64,000 nucleotides of DNA from Homoserinimonas sp044769865 (GCF_044769865.1 NZ_JBIZWA010000001.1:1-64000), one strand, 5' to 3'; shown: positions 23,970 through 32,135, counted from the stretch's first letter. Notes: generated by a model from the letters alone, not told the origin. Program-made: numbers and translations.

Positions 23970-23975
23970 CCTCCT
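23970..23975 (-). promoter_or_regulatory. infC ribosome binding site that fixes the AUC start
   Basis: A perfect AGGAGG on the minus strand, 5 bases before ATC 23964. An ATG overlaps it (23978) but is out of frame with IF3. Confidence 0.8.
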
Positions 23976-24203
23976 CATGTACTCGTCTGCGAAAACTGTG
24001 TGCCTGGCCTGCGGCGGATGCCGTGGCGACGAGAGGGAGGATTCACCCAGAGAGACCCCGCACAGGATGCGGAACTGCACTGGCACGGCACCCTTCAGTA
24101 CTACCGACGAGCACGAGGTGCGCGTCAGCGGGGTGCCAACAACCCGGTAACCTTTAAAGCACGGCGGTCAAGCGCGGGTGGGAGAATCTCCACTTTCGTA
24201 TCC

Positions 24204-24221
24204 GGAACCGACAACGGTTCC
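24204..24221. repeat. 7-bp inverted repeat between infC and the DUF1844 gene
   Basis: GGAACCG-ACAA-CGGTTCC is a perfect stem-loop, 33 bases before the DUF1844 start and 240 bases upstream of infC in the divergent region. It may be an operator or a leader hairpin. The rest of the 290-base gap is the infC 5' leader, with a possible TTGACC -35 at 24171-24166 on the minus strand. Confidence 0.35.
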
Positions 24222-24254
24222 AGAGCCCGGACGATTCTAGCAGAGGAAATCTTG

Positions 24255-24638
24255 ATGAGCGATACCCCGCGTCCCGGTGGACACGAGGCCCACGACAACG
24301 ACATCTACGACATGCCGGCCGGCGCCGCACGCGACATCGCCGATGTGCCTGCAATCGAGGTCATCAACACTGTGGCCGTGCATCTCATGAGCGCCGCGGC
24401 CGTCAAGTGCGGCCTCGCTGACAACCCCGACACCGAGACGGACCTCGATGAGGCCCGCAAGCTCATCACTGCCCTCGCGGGACTCATCACGGCCGCTGCC
24501 CCCGACCTCTCCGACTCGCACGCGCGGCCGCTGCGCGACGGGCTCCGTTCATTGCAGCTCGCCTTCCGCGAGGCATCCGCATTCCCCGACGCACCGGGCA
24601 AGGGCCCGGGCGAGAAGTACACCGGCCCGGTCTCCTAG
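24255..24638 (+). CDS. DUF1844 family protein
   Basis: A 127-residue cytoplasmic protein of unknown function found across Actinobacteria. The conserved core is DVPAIEVINTVAVHLMSAAAVKCGLAD, followed by an Asp/Glu-rich helix and DGLRSLQLAFREAS. The N-terminal 20 residues are charged, and the C-terminal PDAPGKGPGEKYTGPVS is flexible. The ATG follows AGAGGAAA. It lies divergent from infC and convergent with the SseB-like gene (2-base gap); the association with infC is conserved in actinomycetes. Confidence 0.88.
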   Translation: MSDTPRPGGHEAHDNDIYDMPAGAARDIADVPAIEVINTVAVHLMSAAAVKCGLADNPDTETDLDEARKLITALAGLITAAAPDLSDSHARPLRDGLRSLQLAFREASAFPDAPGKGPGEKYTGPVS

Positions 24639-24640
24639 GC

Positions 24641-25429
24641 TCAGCCCGCAGCGGGCACGACGCGGACAGCGAGGGAGTCGACCCCGAGGGCAATTCCCTC
24701 GCTGCGTGACCACCGCTCCTGCAGGCGCGACAGCAGCTCCTGCAGTGCACGTTCGTCGAGGCCGGGCTTGAGCGCCAGCTCGACGAGCAACTCCGGACCC
24801 TGCAGCCGCGCCGCGGGATCGCCCGCCCGCAGCGTCACCGCCGCGACATCCGCTTCTGACGCGACGGATGCCTCGAACTCGCCAATGATTGCTGTGCTGT
24901 CGAACGGCGCCAGCCACGGCAGCGACTGGGCTACCGCCCAGAGCGCCGGCCGGCGGATGACGAACTCCGTCTCGCTCGTGGGGTCGACAACGACGAGCTC
25001 GGTCGACTCATCCGCCGCCGCAAGCGCCACCCGCACCGCGTCAGCGGGCACGGGTCGAGCCGAGGGATTCCATGCCTGCATGGCCGCCACCGAGCTGAAG
25101 ACGGGAAGCACATTGCGCCCGTCTGGGCCAGCGACCGTCACGATCGCAAGGTCTGCGCTCTTGTCGACCGTCACGCCGTGCTCGTTCGTGCCCGCCTCGC
25201 CAAGCGACGCAACGAGCGGGATGAGAAGACGACATCCGCGGATCGCGTCGACGACCTGCGCGGACGAGGTCTCCCCCCGCCGGAAGGAGGAGATGGCGGC
25301 GATGAACTCGGCCGGCGCCGAGCCATCGTCATCGGCAAATGGGGTCTCGCTGAACGAACGGCCCGCCCAGGGCTGGCCGGCCGAATCGGTGCCGCCGATG
25401 TGGTGGCTGTGTGAGGGACCCGCGGTCAC
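24641..25429 (-). CDS. SseB N-terminal domain protein
   Basis: A 262-residue cytoplasmic protein with an SseB-like domain. About residues 35-135 hold RRGETSSAQVVDAIRGCRLLIPLV and LPVFSSVAAMQAWNPSARPVP, the usual conserved blocks of this family, followed by a second region (about 145-262) similar to the SseB C-terminal part. Function is not known. The GTG start overlaps the priA stop by 4 bases, so it is translationally coupled to histidine synthesis; an SseB-like gene next to hisA/priA is seen in other actinomycetes. Confidence 0.85.
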   Translation of the reverse strand: MTAGPSHSHHIGGTDSAGQPWAGRSFSETPFADDDGSAPAEFIAAISSFRRGETSSAQVVDAIRGCRLLIPLVASLGEAGTNEHGVTVDKSADLAIVTVAGPDGRNVLPVFSSVAAMQAWNPSARPVPADAVRVALAAADESTELVVVDPTSETEFVIRRPALWAVAQSLPWLAPFDSTAIIGEFEASVASEADVAAVTLRAGDPAARLQGPELLVELALKPGLDERALQELLSRLQERWSRSEGIALGVDSLAVRVVPAAG

Positions 25430-26178
25430 GCGCCCGCGACGTCCAGGGCCTCGGCGAGGGTGAAGGCACCGTTGTAGAGGGCCTTGCCGACGATGGCACC
25501 CTCGAGTCCGAGCGGGACGAGCTCCCGCAGTGCGATGAGGTCATCGAGGCTCGAGATGCCGCCGGAGGCGATGACGGGCTTCGGAGTGTGCTCGAGCACC
25601 TGGCGGAGGAGATCGACGTTCGGCCCCTGCATGGTGCCGTCCTTGGTGACATCCGTCACGACGTAGCGCGCACATCCGGCCTCTTCGAGACGGTCCATGA
25701 CCGACCAGAGGTCGCCGCCATCCTGGGTCCAGCCGCGGGTCGCGAGGGTCGTGCCGCGCACGTCGAGCCCGACAGCGATCGCCTCGCCATACTCCGCGAT
25801 GACATGCGCTGCCCATTCCGGGTTCTCGAGAGCCGCCGTGCCGAGGTTGAGCCGCTTCGCGCCAGTCGCCAGCGCCGCCTCGAGAGAACGGTCATCGCGG
25901 ATGCCACCGGAGAGCTCGATGTTGAGCGAGCCACGCACCTGGCGGATCACCTTCTTGATGATGCCGTGATTGTCTCCGCGCCCGAACGCCGCGTCGAGGT
26001 CGACGAGGTGGATCCAGTCGGCCCCCTGATTGGCCCAGGCCTCGGCGGCCGCGACCGGATCGCCGTAGCTGGTCTCGCTGCCGGCCTCGCCGCGCGTAAG
26101 ACGCACAGCCTTGCCGTCAGACACATCGACGGCGGGGAACAGGGTCAGGCCGGGTGTCGTGTTGAACTCGCTCATCAT
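25426..26178 (-). CDS. priA: phosphoribosyl isomerase A (bifunctional HisA/TrpF)
   Basis: A (beta-alpha)8-barrel isomerase acting on ProFAR in histidine synthesis; in actinomycetes the single PriA enzyme also isomerises PRA in tryptophan synthesis. In the 250-residue protein LFPAVDVSDGKAVRL carries the catalytic Asp near residue 18, and DVTKDGTMQGPN holds the second catalytic Asp. The phosphate loops ELSGGIRDD and IASGGISS are present. Bifunctionality is inferred from lineage. The gap to hisH is 107 bases and holds a weak CGCGC-TAGG-GCGCG hairpin followed by U-rich sequence, so priA-sseB may be partly separate. Confidence 0.93.
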   Translation of the reverse strand: MMSEFNTTPGLTLFPAVDVSDGKAVRLTRGEAGSETSYGDPVAAAEAWANQGADWIHLVDLDAAFGRGDNHGIIKKVIRQVRGSLNIELSGGIRDDRSLEAALATGAKRLNLGTAALENPEWAAHVIAEYGEAIAVGLDVRGTTLATRGWTQDGGDLWSVMDRLEEAGCARYVVTDVTKDGTMQGPNVDLLRQVLEHTPKPVIASGGISSLDDLIALRELVPLGLEGAIVGKALYNGAFTLAEALDVAGA

Positions 26179-26285
26179 GGGCTTTCTTCGGGGGCATGCC
26201 AGGGGAAGGAAAAGAAGGCTCGCGCTAGGGCGCGCAACAAGTCACCGATACTACTCCGGAAGCCAGCGGCGGCGAATTCGATGAC

Positions 26286-26942
26286 TCAGAGCGTGCGAAG
26301 CCAGTTGCTGAGCACGCGGATGCCCGCGCCGCCGGACTTCTCGGGATGGAACTGCGTCGCGCTCAGCGGGCCATTCTCAACCGCCGCGAGGAACCGTCCG
26401 CCGTGGTCGGCCCACGTGAGTCGCGCAGCCGGGAAGGGCGGCATCGCGTCGATGCCCCACTCCTTCGCCGCGTAGGAGTGCACGAAGTAGAAACGCTCAT
26501 CCTCGACACCGTCGAAGAGCACCGAATCCTCGGGCACCTCGACGCTGTTCCAGCCCATGTGGGGAACGACGGGAGCGTCGAGCTCGTCGACCGTGCCCGG
26601 CCACTCCCCCAGCCCCTCGGTCGTGACGCCTCGTTCGACGCCCTTCTCGAACATCACCTGCATTCCGACGCAGATCCCGAGCACGGGGCGCCCTCCCGCA
26701 AGGCGACGATCGATCATCTCGCCGCCGCCGACCTTTTCGAGCGCCGCCATGACGGCGGAGAACGCACCGACTCCCGGAACCAGGAGGCCGTCGGCCTCGG
26801 CGACCCGCTTGGGGTCAGCCGTCAGCTCCACGTCAGCGCCGGCGAGCTCCAGGGCCTTGACCGCGGAGTGCACGTTGCCGCTGCCGTAATCGAGTACGAC
26901 GACACTGGGCTTGACGAGACTGGGCTTGGACGCGAGCGTCAC
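26286..26942 (-). CDS. hisH: imidazole glycerol phosphate synthase glutaminase subunit
   Basis: Class I glutamine amidotransferase that supplies ammonia to HisF. In 218 residues the nucleophile Cys is in PVLGICVGMQVMFE, with the catalytic His and Glu in TQFHPEKSG near the C-terminus. VLDYGSGNVHSAVKAL is the conserved N-terminal block. The GTG start overlaps the hisB stop by 4 bases. The partner hisF is not in this window. Confidence 0.95.
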   Translation of the reverse strand: MTLASKPSLVKPSVVVLDYGSGNVHSAVKALELAGADVELTADPKRVAEADGLLVPGVGAFSAVMAALEKVGGGEMIDRRLAGGRPVLGICVGMQVMFEKGVERGVTTEGLGEWPGTVDELDAPVVPHMGWNSVEVPEDSVLFDGVEDERFYFVHSYAAKEWGIDAMPPFPAARLTWADHGGRFLAAVENGPLSATQFHPEKSGGAGIRVLSNWLRTL

Positions 26943-27562
26943 AGAGCACCCTTCGTCGACGGCACCCCGCTCACGCGGGCATCCCGCTCGATCGCCTTGC
27001 GCATTGCGCGCGCGAAGGCCTTGAATTCGGCCTCGGCAATGTGGTGGGGGTCGCGGCCGCCGAGCACGCGCACGTGCACCGTCAGCCCAGCGTGGAACGT
27101 GATGGCCTCGAACACGTGGCGGACCATCGACCCCGTGAAGTGGCCTCCGATGAGGTGGAACTCAAACCCCGCGGGTTCGCCCTCGTGCACGAGGTAGGGC
27201 CGACCGGACACATCGACGACGGCACTGACAAGCGCCTCGTCGAGTGGCACCATCGCGTCGCCGAAACGCGAGATTCCAGCCTTGTCGCCGAGTGCCTGGG
27301 CGAGCGCCTTGCCCAGCACGATGCCGATGTCCTCGACCGTGTGGTGCACGTCGATCTCCACGTCGCCCTTGGCGCGCACCGTGAGGTCGATGAGCGAGTG
27401 CTTGGCGAAGGCCGTCAGCATGTGGTCATAGAAGGGCACCGAGGTACTGATGTCGGCGCGCCCCGTGCCGTCGAGGTCAAGTGAGAGCTCGACGCTCGAC
27501 TCGCTCGTCTGGCGCGTCAGCTGCGCGACACGACGACCCGATGTTTCGGCCTGCTCTGCCAT
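26939..27562 (-). CDS. hisB: imidazoleglycerol-phosphate dehydratase
   Basis: Mn-dependent dehydratase of histidine synthesis. It is the monofunctional form (about 207 residues) without the phosphatase domain of enterobacteria. Metal-binding and family motifs are VPFYDHMLTAFAKHS, DVEIDVHHTVEDIGIVLG and EAITFHAGLTVHV. I chose ATG 27562 (MAEQAETSGRR), which has GATGAGGA upstream; an in-frame TTG at 27607 or ATG at 27586 would add 8-15 unconserved residues. It sits between hisC and hisH. Confidence 0.93.
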   Translation of the reverse strand: MAEQAETSGRRVAQLTRQTSESSVELSLDLDGTGRADISTSVPFYDHMLTAFAKHSLIDLTVRAKGDVEIDVHHTVEDIGIVLGKALAQALGDKAGISRFGDAMVPLDEALVSAVVDVSGRPYLVHEGEPAGFEFHLIGGHFTGSMVRHVFEAITFHAGLTVHVRVLGGRDPHHIAEAEFKAFARAMRKAIERDARVSGVPSTKGAL

Positions 27563-27667
27563 TGCTGCATCCTCATCTCGCGGCATCGCCGACGTGCGGC
27601 GAGCCAATTGGGGTGGGCGAATGCCCGCATCAAGTCTAGCGAGCGGCGGACGCTGCGGCCGCGGTGT

Positions 27668-28762
27668 TCACCGAGCGCCGAATGATGCTCCGCCGAGGGC
27701 GCGGAGCGCGTCAAGGAACAGCGTCGTCTCGCGCTCGGTGCCAGCCGTCACCCGCAGGTGGTGCGGGATTCCGAGGTCACGGATGATGATGTCGCGTTGC
27801 AGTAGCGCCTCGAAGAGCGCGTGGGGTTGGTGGACTCCCCCGAACAGCACGAAGTTCGCCTCGCTCGGCCAGACCGTGAAGCCCAGTTCGGGCAGCTCCC
27901 GCAGGAGTCGATCGCGCTGCCCGCGGATGTCACCAACCATCGCGAGCATCTCGCTCGTGTGGTCGAGCGCCGCCACCGCCGCTGCCTGGGTGAGCGCAGA
28001 GAGGTGGTACGGCAGGCGCACGAGGCGGATCGCATCGCAGACCGCAGGATCCGCGATCATGTATCCGACGCGAGCACCCGCGAAGGCGAAAGCCTTGCTC
28101 ATGGTGCGAGAGACGATGAGCCGCTCGCGGCCCTCGAGCAGTGAAAGCGCCGAGAGCGATCCTTCAGGTGCGAACTCCGCGTAGGCCTCGTCGACGACAA
28201 CCATCCCGTCGGTCGCGTCGTATGCAGCCACGATCGTGTCGAGGGAGACGGGCGTGCCGGTCGGATTGTTGGGTGCACAGAGGAAGACGAGGTCGGGCTT
28301 CGTCTTCTCGATCCACTCCGTCACGAGCGTCGGCGAGAGTTCGTAGCCGGGATCGCGCTCTCCCGTAACCCAGGTGGTGTCCGTGCCCGCGGCGATGATC
28401 GAGTGCATCGAGTAGGTCGGAGGGAAGCCGAGCACGGAACGCCCGGGGCCTCCGAAGGCCTGCAGCACCTGCTGGAGCACTTCATTCGAGCCGTTCGCCG
28501 CCCAGATGTGCTCAGGGGTCGCGCCGTGGCCGACATAGCTCGCGAGGCGCTCGCGCAGCGTCGTGAACTCCCGGTCGGGATAGCGGTTGATGCCGATGAG
28601 GGCCTGCGCGAGTGAGGTGACGACGTCGTGCGCGACACTCTCCGGAATCGGATGGGTGTTCTCGTTGACGTTGAGCGCCACGCTCACCTGCTCCTGGGGA
28701 GCTCCGTACGGAGTCAGCCCGCGGAGGTTGTCGCGAATGGGGAGGTCTGCGAGTGATGCCAC
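27668..28762 (-). CDS. hisC: histidinol-phosphate aminotransferase
   Basis: PLP-dependent class I/II aminotransferase that makes histidinol phosphate. The 364-residue protein has the N-terminal substrate segment LRGLTPYGAPQ, the PLP-phosphate region ANGSNEVLQQVL, the PLP-ring motif CAPNNPTGTP and VVVDEAYAEF. The Schiff-base Lys is in SRTMSKAFAFAGARVGY. It starts on GTG, 6 bases after a TAGAAT box with no ribosome binding site, so hisCBH is probably expressed from a leaderless mRNA. hisD, which often precedes hisC, is absent; the lysM/lexA pair lies upstream instead. Confidence 0.95.
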   Translation of the reverse strand: MASLADLPIRDNLRGLTPYGAPQEQVSVALNVNENTHPIPESVAHDVVTSLAQALIGINRYPDREFTTLRERLASYVGHGATPEHIWAANGSNEVLQQVLQAFGGPGRSVLGFPPTYSMHSIIAAGTDTTWVTGERDPGYELSPTLVTEWIEKTKPDLVFLCAPNNPTGTPVSLDTIVAAYDATDGMVVVDEAYAEFAPEGSLSALSLLEGRERLIVSRTMSKAFAFAGARVGYMIADPAVCDAIRLVRLPYHLSALTQAAAVAALDHTSEMLAMVGDIRGQRDRLLRELPELGFTVWPSEANFVLFGGVHQPHALFEALLQRDIIIRDLGIPHHLRVTAGTERETTLFLDALRALGGASFGAR

Positions 28763-28768
28763 CGCCCC

Positions 28769-28774
28769 ATTCTA
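28769..28774 (-). promoter_or_regulatory. his operon leaderless -10 box
   Basis: TAGAAT on the minus strand, 6 bases before the hisC GTG: one of the best -10 matches in the window. Confidence 0.55.
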
Positions 28775-28796
28775 GGAGCGGGCGAACCGAGCCTGC

Positions 28797-29165
28797 TCAG
28801 TAGCGAGCGGGGACGAGGAGTTCCTGGCCGGGCACGACGTCGAGCGAGTCGAGCTGGTTCACCTGCACGAAGGATGCGATCACGTCGCGCGGGTCGGCGT
28901 CGGGTGCGACCTCGCTCGCGATCGACCAGAGCGACTGGCCGGATGAGACGGTCACGGCTTCAAGCGGAGCGCCCGCCGTGCCGCTCGCGGTCGCCATGCC
29001 GCCGTTGAGGCCGAGCAGGAGCGCCGCGATGACGAGAGGGGTTGCAGCGAGCGTCGTGAAGACGACCCGGCCGCGCCGGGTGAGGCGAAGGCGAGGGCGG
29101 GCGGCGATCGACTCGACCGGGCGCAGCCTCGGGTACTCGCGGGTGGGTGATGCGGTGGTGCTCAT
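28797..29165 (-). CDS. LysM-domain membrane protein beside lexA (candidate SOS division inhibitor)
   Basis: A 122-residue protein with a basic cytoplasmic N-terminus, one transmembrane helix (about residues 33-56, VVFTTLAATPLVIAALLLGL) and an extracellular LysM module (about 70-120, TVSSGQSLWSIASEVAPDADPRD to PGQELLVPARY). LysM binds peptidoglycan. Size, topology and divergent position next to lexA match YneA of Bacillus and are similar in setting to DivS of Corynebacterium, SOS-induced proteins that delay division. A LexA-box-like palindrome lies upstream. The ATG has a good AAGGAGT site; longer upstream frames cross the regulatory region and are rejected. The function is inferred. Confidence 0.85.
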   Translation of the reverse strand: MSTTASPTREYPRLRPVESIAARPRLRLTRRGRVVFTTLAATPLVIAALLLGLNGGMATASGTAGAPLEAVTVSSGQSLWSIASEVAPDADPRDVIASFVQVNQLDSLDVVPGQELLVPARY

Positions 29166-29221
29166 TGCTGACTCCTTTCGCCGTCGTGCTGCCCAGTTGG
29201 CCGCTGTGGCCTCGGGAGAAG

Positions 29222-29264
29222 GTTCCGCACCCGGCACTCGGCCGGGAGCGCCGGGGTGCGGAAC
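29222..29264 (-). other. large hairpin in the 5' leader of the LysM gene
   Basis: GTTCCGCACCC (29222-29232) pairs perfectly with 29254-29264, an 11-bp stem extended by GGC/GCC after a one-base bulge. It lies between the LexA box and the LysM start, so it would form in the mRNA leader. No U-run follows, so it is not a plain terminator. Confidence 0.5.
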
Positions 29265-29271
29265 TTTGTAC

Positions 29272-29285
29272 CGAACATATCTTCG
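29272..29285. promoter_or_regulatory. LexA box (LysM side)
   Basis: CGAACATATCTTCG differs by one base from the palindrome CGAACATATGTTCG used by LexA in Gram-positive bacteria and actinomycetes. It lies about 107 bases upstream of the LysM gene start, in the divergent region with lexA. Confidence 0.65.
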
Positions 29286-29347
29286 AATTGGTCGAAGCGC
29301 AAGCACCGGAAATCCAGAAGATTCCGCGATATATACCGCGACACACT

Positions 29348-29361
29348 CGAACAGATGTTTG
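29348..29361. promoter_or_regulatory. LexA box (lexA side)
   Basis: CGAACAGATGTTTG matches the LexA palindrome with two to three differences and overlaps the -35 region of the lexA promoter, as expected for autorepression. Confidence 0.65.
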
Positions 29362-29387
29362 TATCTGGGCATCCAGGCGGATACAGT
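29358..29387 (+). promoter_or_regulatory. lexA promoter
   Basis: -35 TTTGTA (29358-29363), 18-base spacer, -10 TACAGT (29382-29387). The LexA box covers the -35. lexA begins 63 bases after the -10. Confidence 0.55.
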
Positions 29388-29450
29388 TTCGATTGTTGAG
29401 AGACAGCACACCAGCACCCACCGACATTCGGATCGCGTGACGAGGAGACC

Positions 29451-30125
29451 ATGGACGAGAAGCCCTCACCCCGCAGGCGCAAGAGCCTCAGCGAGAAGCA
29501 GCTCGCCATCCTCGAGTTCATCCAGCGCGCGGTGTCGACCAAGGGGTACCCGCCGAGCATGCGTGAGATCGGCGATGCCGTCGGCCTTGCGTCACTCTCA
29601 AGCGTCACGCACCAGTTGGGGCAGCTGGAGCTGAGCGGTTACCTCCGCCGGGACCCCAACAGGCCTCGCGCGATCGAGGTGCTGATCGACCTGCCACAGA
29701 ACGACCGCAGCGAGAGCCCCGACGACGCGATCCTGTCGGTGCCGCGCGGCGACGCGGCAATGGTCCCCTTGGTGGGACGTATCGCGGCCGGTGTTCCGAT
29801 CACGGCCGAGGAGCAGATCGACGAGGTGTTCCCCGTGCCGCGGCAGCTCGTCGGCAAGGGCGAACTCTTCATGCTCAAGGTCGTCGGAGACTCGATGATC
29901 GACGCCGCCATCTGCGACGGCGACTGGATCGTCGTGCGGCAGCAGAAGACTGCCGAGAACGGTGACATCGTCGCGGCGATGCTTGATGACGAAGCCACCG
30001 TCAAGGTCTTCCAGCAGCGCGACGGTCACACGTGGCTCCTGCCCCGCAACAGCGCCTTCGCCCCCATCCTCGGCGACTACGCCGAGGTGCTCGGCAAGGT
30101 CGTCGCTGTCCTCCGGGCGGTCTAG
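29451..30125 (+). CDS. lexA: SOS repressor LexA
   Basis: Repressor of the DNA-damage response; it cleaves itself when RecA is active. In 224 residues the N-terminal winged-helix domain is SEKQLAILEFIQRAV to SVTHQLGQLELSGYLRRDPNRPRAIEV. The autocleavage site is Ala113-Gly114 in GRIAAGVPI, and the catalytic dyad is Ser148 (VGDSMIDAAI) and Lys185 (EATVKVF). The ATG follows GAGGAGA. It is divergent from the LysM gene and likely autoregulated through the two palindromes between them. Confidence 0.97.
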   Translation: MDEKPSPRRRKSLSEKQLAILEFIQRAVSTKGYPPSMREIGDAVGLASLSSVTHQLGQLELSGYLRRDPNRPRAIEVLIDLPQNDRSESPDDAILSVPRGDAAMVPLVGRIAAGVPITAEEQIDEVFPVPRQLVGKGELFMLKVVGDSMIDAAICDGDWIVVRQQKTAENGDIVAAMLDDEATVKVFQQRDGHTWLLPRNSAFAPILGDYAEVLGKVVAVLRAV

Positions 30126-30266
30126 CGTCTCCCCCGTGCGGCGGTACCCGGAGGCGTAGCCCGCTTCGCGAAGACCATCCGTGCGATGGATGCCCCAGCA
30201 ATGCGCGGTGCCCTAGCGTGAATGCCGCGGGACGACAGTCCCTGCAAGACAACAGAGAGGGGCACC

Positions 30267-31190
30267 TTGATCAAGGCGACAGCGCTCACGAAGCGCTATG
30301 GAAGCCGAACGGCGGTCGACAATGTCGACTTCACCGTGCGGCCCGGCACGGTGACGGGCTTTCTCGGCCCGAACGGTGCCGGCAAGTCAACCACCATGCG
30401 CATGATCGTGGGGCTCGACAAGCCGAGTGCCGGCAGTGTCACCGTCAATGGCAAGGCGTACCGCGAGTACCGAGCTCCCATGCGCGAGGTCGGTGTACTG
30501 CTCGACGCCAAGGCTGTGCACACGGGTCGCAGCGCCTACAAGCACCTGCTTGCAATGGGGGCGACGCACGGCATCGGCAAGGCCCGCGTGCAGGAGGTCA
30601 TCGAGCTGACCGGCCTCGCGAGCGTCGCGCGCAAGCGTGTCGGCGGTTTCTCCCTCGGAATGGGGCAGCGACTCGGCATCGCGGCTGCGCTGCTCGGCGA
30701 CCCGGCGACGCTCATCCTCGACGAGCCCGTCAACGGCCTCGACCCGGAGGGCGTGCAGTGGGTGCGCAAGCTCGTGCGGCATCTCGCCGCCGAGGGACGC
30801 ACTGTGCTGCTCTCCTCCCATCTCATGAGCGAGATGGCACAGACCGCCGACCACATCATCGTGCTCGGGCGCGGCCGCGTGCTCGCCGACGCGCCCGTCT
30901 CCGACATCATCGCGGGCGCCGGTGGCTCAACCGTGCGCGTGCGCACACCGCGTCCCGAGCTGCTGGCCCAGGCACTTCCCGATGCGCAGCAGACTCCGCT
31001 CTCCGACGGTGCAATCAGCCTGAACGGCGTCACGGCGGAACAGGTCGGCGAGGCCGCTGCCGTCCACGGGGTCGTGCTCCATGAGCTCACGCCCGTCGCG
31101 AGCTCACTTGAAGAGGCCTACATGGCCCTCACCCAGGACGAAGTCGAGTACCGCGCCGGTGGCGCCGTGCCCGTGGGAGGTACCCGATGA
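30267..31190 (+). CDS. ABC-2 type transporter ATPase
   Basis: Cytoplasmic ATP-binding subunit of an exporter. From TTG 30267 it has 307 residues starting IKATALTKRYGSRTAV after the initiator. Walker A GPNGAGKST, signature FSLGMGQRLGIAAALL (variant of LSGGQ), Walker B LILDEPVNGLDPEG and switch LSSHLMSEM identify the DrrA/BcrA-type group. The TTG has AGAGGGGC 3-9 bases upstream; a start 45 bases further up would add unrelated residues. It overlaps the permease start by 4 bases. The group includes antibiotic and lipid exporters, but the substrate is unknown. Confidence 0.9.
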   Translation: MIKATALTKRYGSRTAVDNVDFTVRPGTVTGFLGPNGAGKSTTMRMIVGLDKPSAGSVTVNGKAYREYRAPMREVGVLLDAKAVHTGRSAYKHLLAMGATHGIGKARVQEVIELTGLASVARKRVGGFSLGMGQRLGIAAALLGDPATLILDEPVNGLDPEGVQWVRKLVRHLAAEGRTVLLSSHLMSEMAQTADHIIVLGRGRVLADAPVSDIIAGAGGSTVRVRTPRPELLAQALPDAQQTPLSDGAISLNGVTAEQVGEAAAVHGVVLHELTPVASSLEEAYMALTQDEVEYRAGGAVPVGGTR

Positions 31191-32050
31191 CCGCGACATC
31201 CGTCTCCATCCCGCGGGGCGCACGACTGAGCTTTGGCGGCCTCGTGCGCTCCGAGTGGATCAAGTTCACGAGCCTGCGCTCGACCTACTGGAGTTCCGGC
31301 ATCATTCTCCTGCTGTGGGTGCTCCTCGCGCTGCTGCTCTCATCCGTCGCCAACTTCTCGGCGATCGATCCCATGACCGGTGAGGACCTCCCCGCCACCG
31401 ATGAGACTCGCCAGAGCGCGACGATGTCGGCGGTCACGAGCGGCGTCATGTTCGGGATGCTCGTGGCGGGCATCCAGGGCGTGCTGAGCATCTCGGGCGA
31501 GTACTCGACGGGCATGATCAGGTCGAGCCTCGCGGCGGCACCGGGGCGTCTCAGCATGTACGCGGCCAAGGGCGTCGTGACGTTCGTCTGGATGTTCCTG
31601 CTCGGAGCGGTCAGCGTGCTCGCCGCCTACCTTGTGGCGATGCCGTTCCTCAGCGCGGACGACATGCTCGCGCCCCTCGGGGCCGAGGAGCTGCTGGCCA
31701 TGCTGGGTGCCGCGACCTTCCTCGGCTTTGTCGGGCTCTTCGGTCTCGGCATCGGCACCCTCGTCCGCTCGGGCGCGGGCGGGATCGCGATCGTCGTCGG
31801 CGTGCTGATGGTGCTGCCGATGGCGCTCGGCATCTTCTCCATCTGGATCGAATGGATCTCAGATGTCATCCCCTACATGTTCGACTCTGCGGGCAACGCC
31901 ATGATGACGATCCCAGGCGGCGAGGCCACCCCGACGCCGACCGGGATGATGTCGACACTCGAGCCGGGCATGGCCACGCTGGTCGCGCTCGCGTGGACTG
32001 CCGCCAGCCTGCTGCTCGGAGCACTCGCTCTCAAGGGGCGCGACGCCTGA
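31187..32050 (+). CDS. ABC-2 type transporter permease
   Basis: A 287-residue membrane protein with about six transmembrane helices, the partner of the preceding ATPase (ATGA overlap). The ISGEYSTGMIRSSLAAAPGR segment after the second helix is the typical ABC-2 coupling region. A 70-residue soluble loop (NFSAIDPMTGEDLPATDE) follows helix 1. A strong hairpin terminator lies 20 bases after the stop. A two-gene exporter of unknown substrate. Confidence 0.87.
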   Translation: MTATSVSIPRGARLSFGGLVRSEWIKFTSLRSTYWSSGIILLLWVLLALLLSSVANFSAIDPMTGEDLPATDETRQSATMSAVTSGVMFGMLVAGIQGVLSISGEYSTGMIRSSLAAAPGRLSMYAAKGVVTFVWMFLLGAVSVLAAYLVAMPFLSADDMLAPLGAEELLAMLGAATFLGFVGLFGLGIGTLVRSGAGGIAIVVGVLMVLPMALGIFSIWIEWISDVIPYMFDSAGNAMMTIPGGEATPTPTGMMSTLEPGMATLVALAWTAASLLLGALALKGRDA

Positions 32051-32070
32051 TCATGCAGGAGCGCGTGCGG

Positions 32071-32098
32071 GGCCCCGGTCGGTTCGTCGACCGGGGCC
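32071..32098 (+). terminator. intrinsic-type terminator after the ABC-2 operon
   Basis: A perfect 11-bp stem (GGCCCCGGTCG with CGACCGGGGCC) and a 6-base loop, 20 bases after the permease stop and 37 bases before the end of the convergent hflX. It lacks a long U-run, as is usual in high-G+C actinomycetes, and may serve both directions. Confidence 0.65.
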
Positions 32099-32135
32099 TC
32101 GCCCGTTCGCGGCCGCAGAGGGCGGCGACAGCCAA

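Noticed and set aside
29166..29417. An 84-residue N-terminal extension of the LysM protein across the lexA intergenic region
   Set aside because: It would read through LexA boxes and a hairpin. ATG 29165 has a good ribosome binding site and gives a normal membrane topology.
30222..30267. An earlier start for the ABC-2 ATPase at 30222
   Set aside because: The extra 15 residues (MPRDDSPCKTTERGT) are unlike the family, and a ribosome binding site sits directly before TTG 30267.
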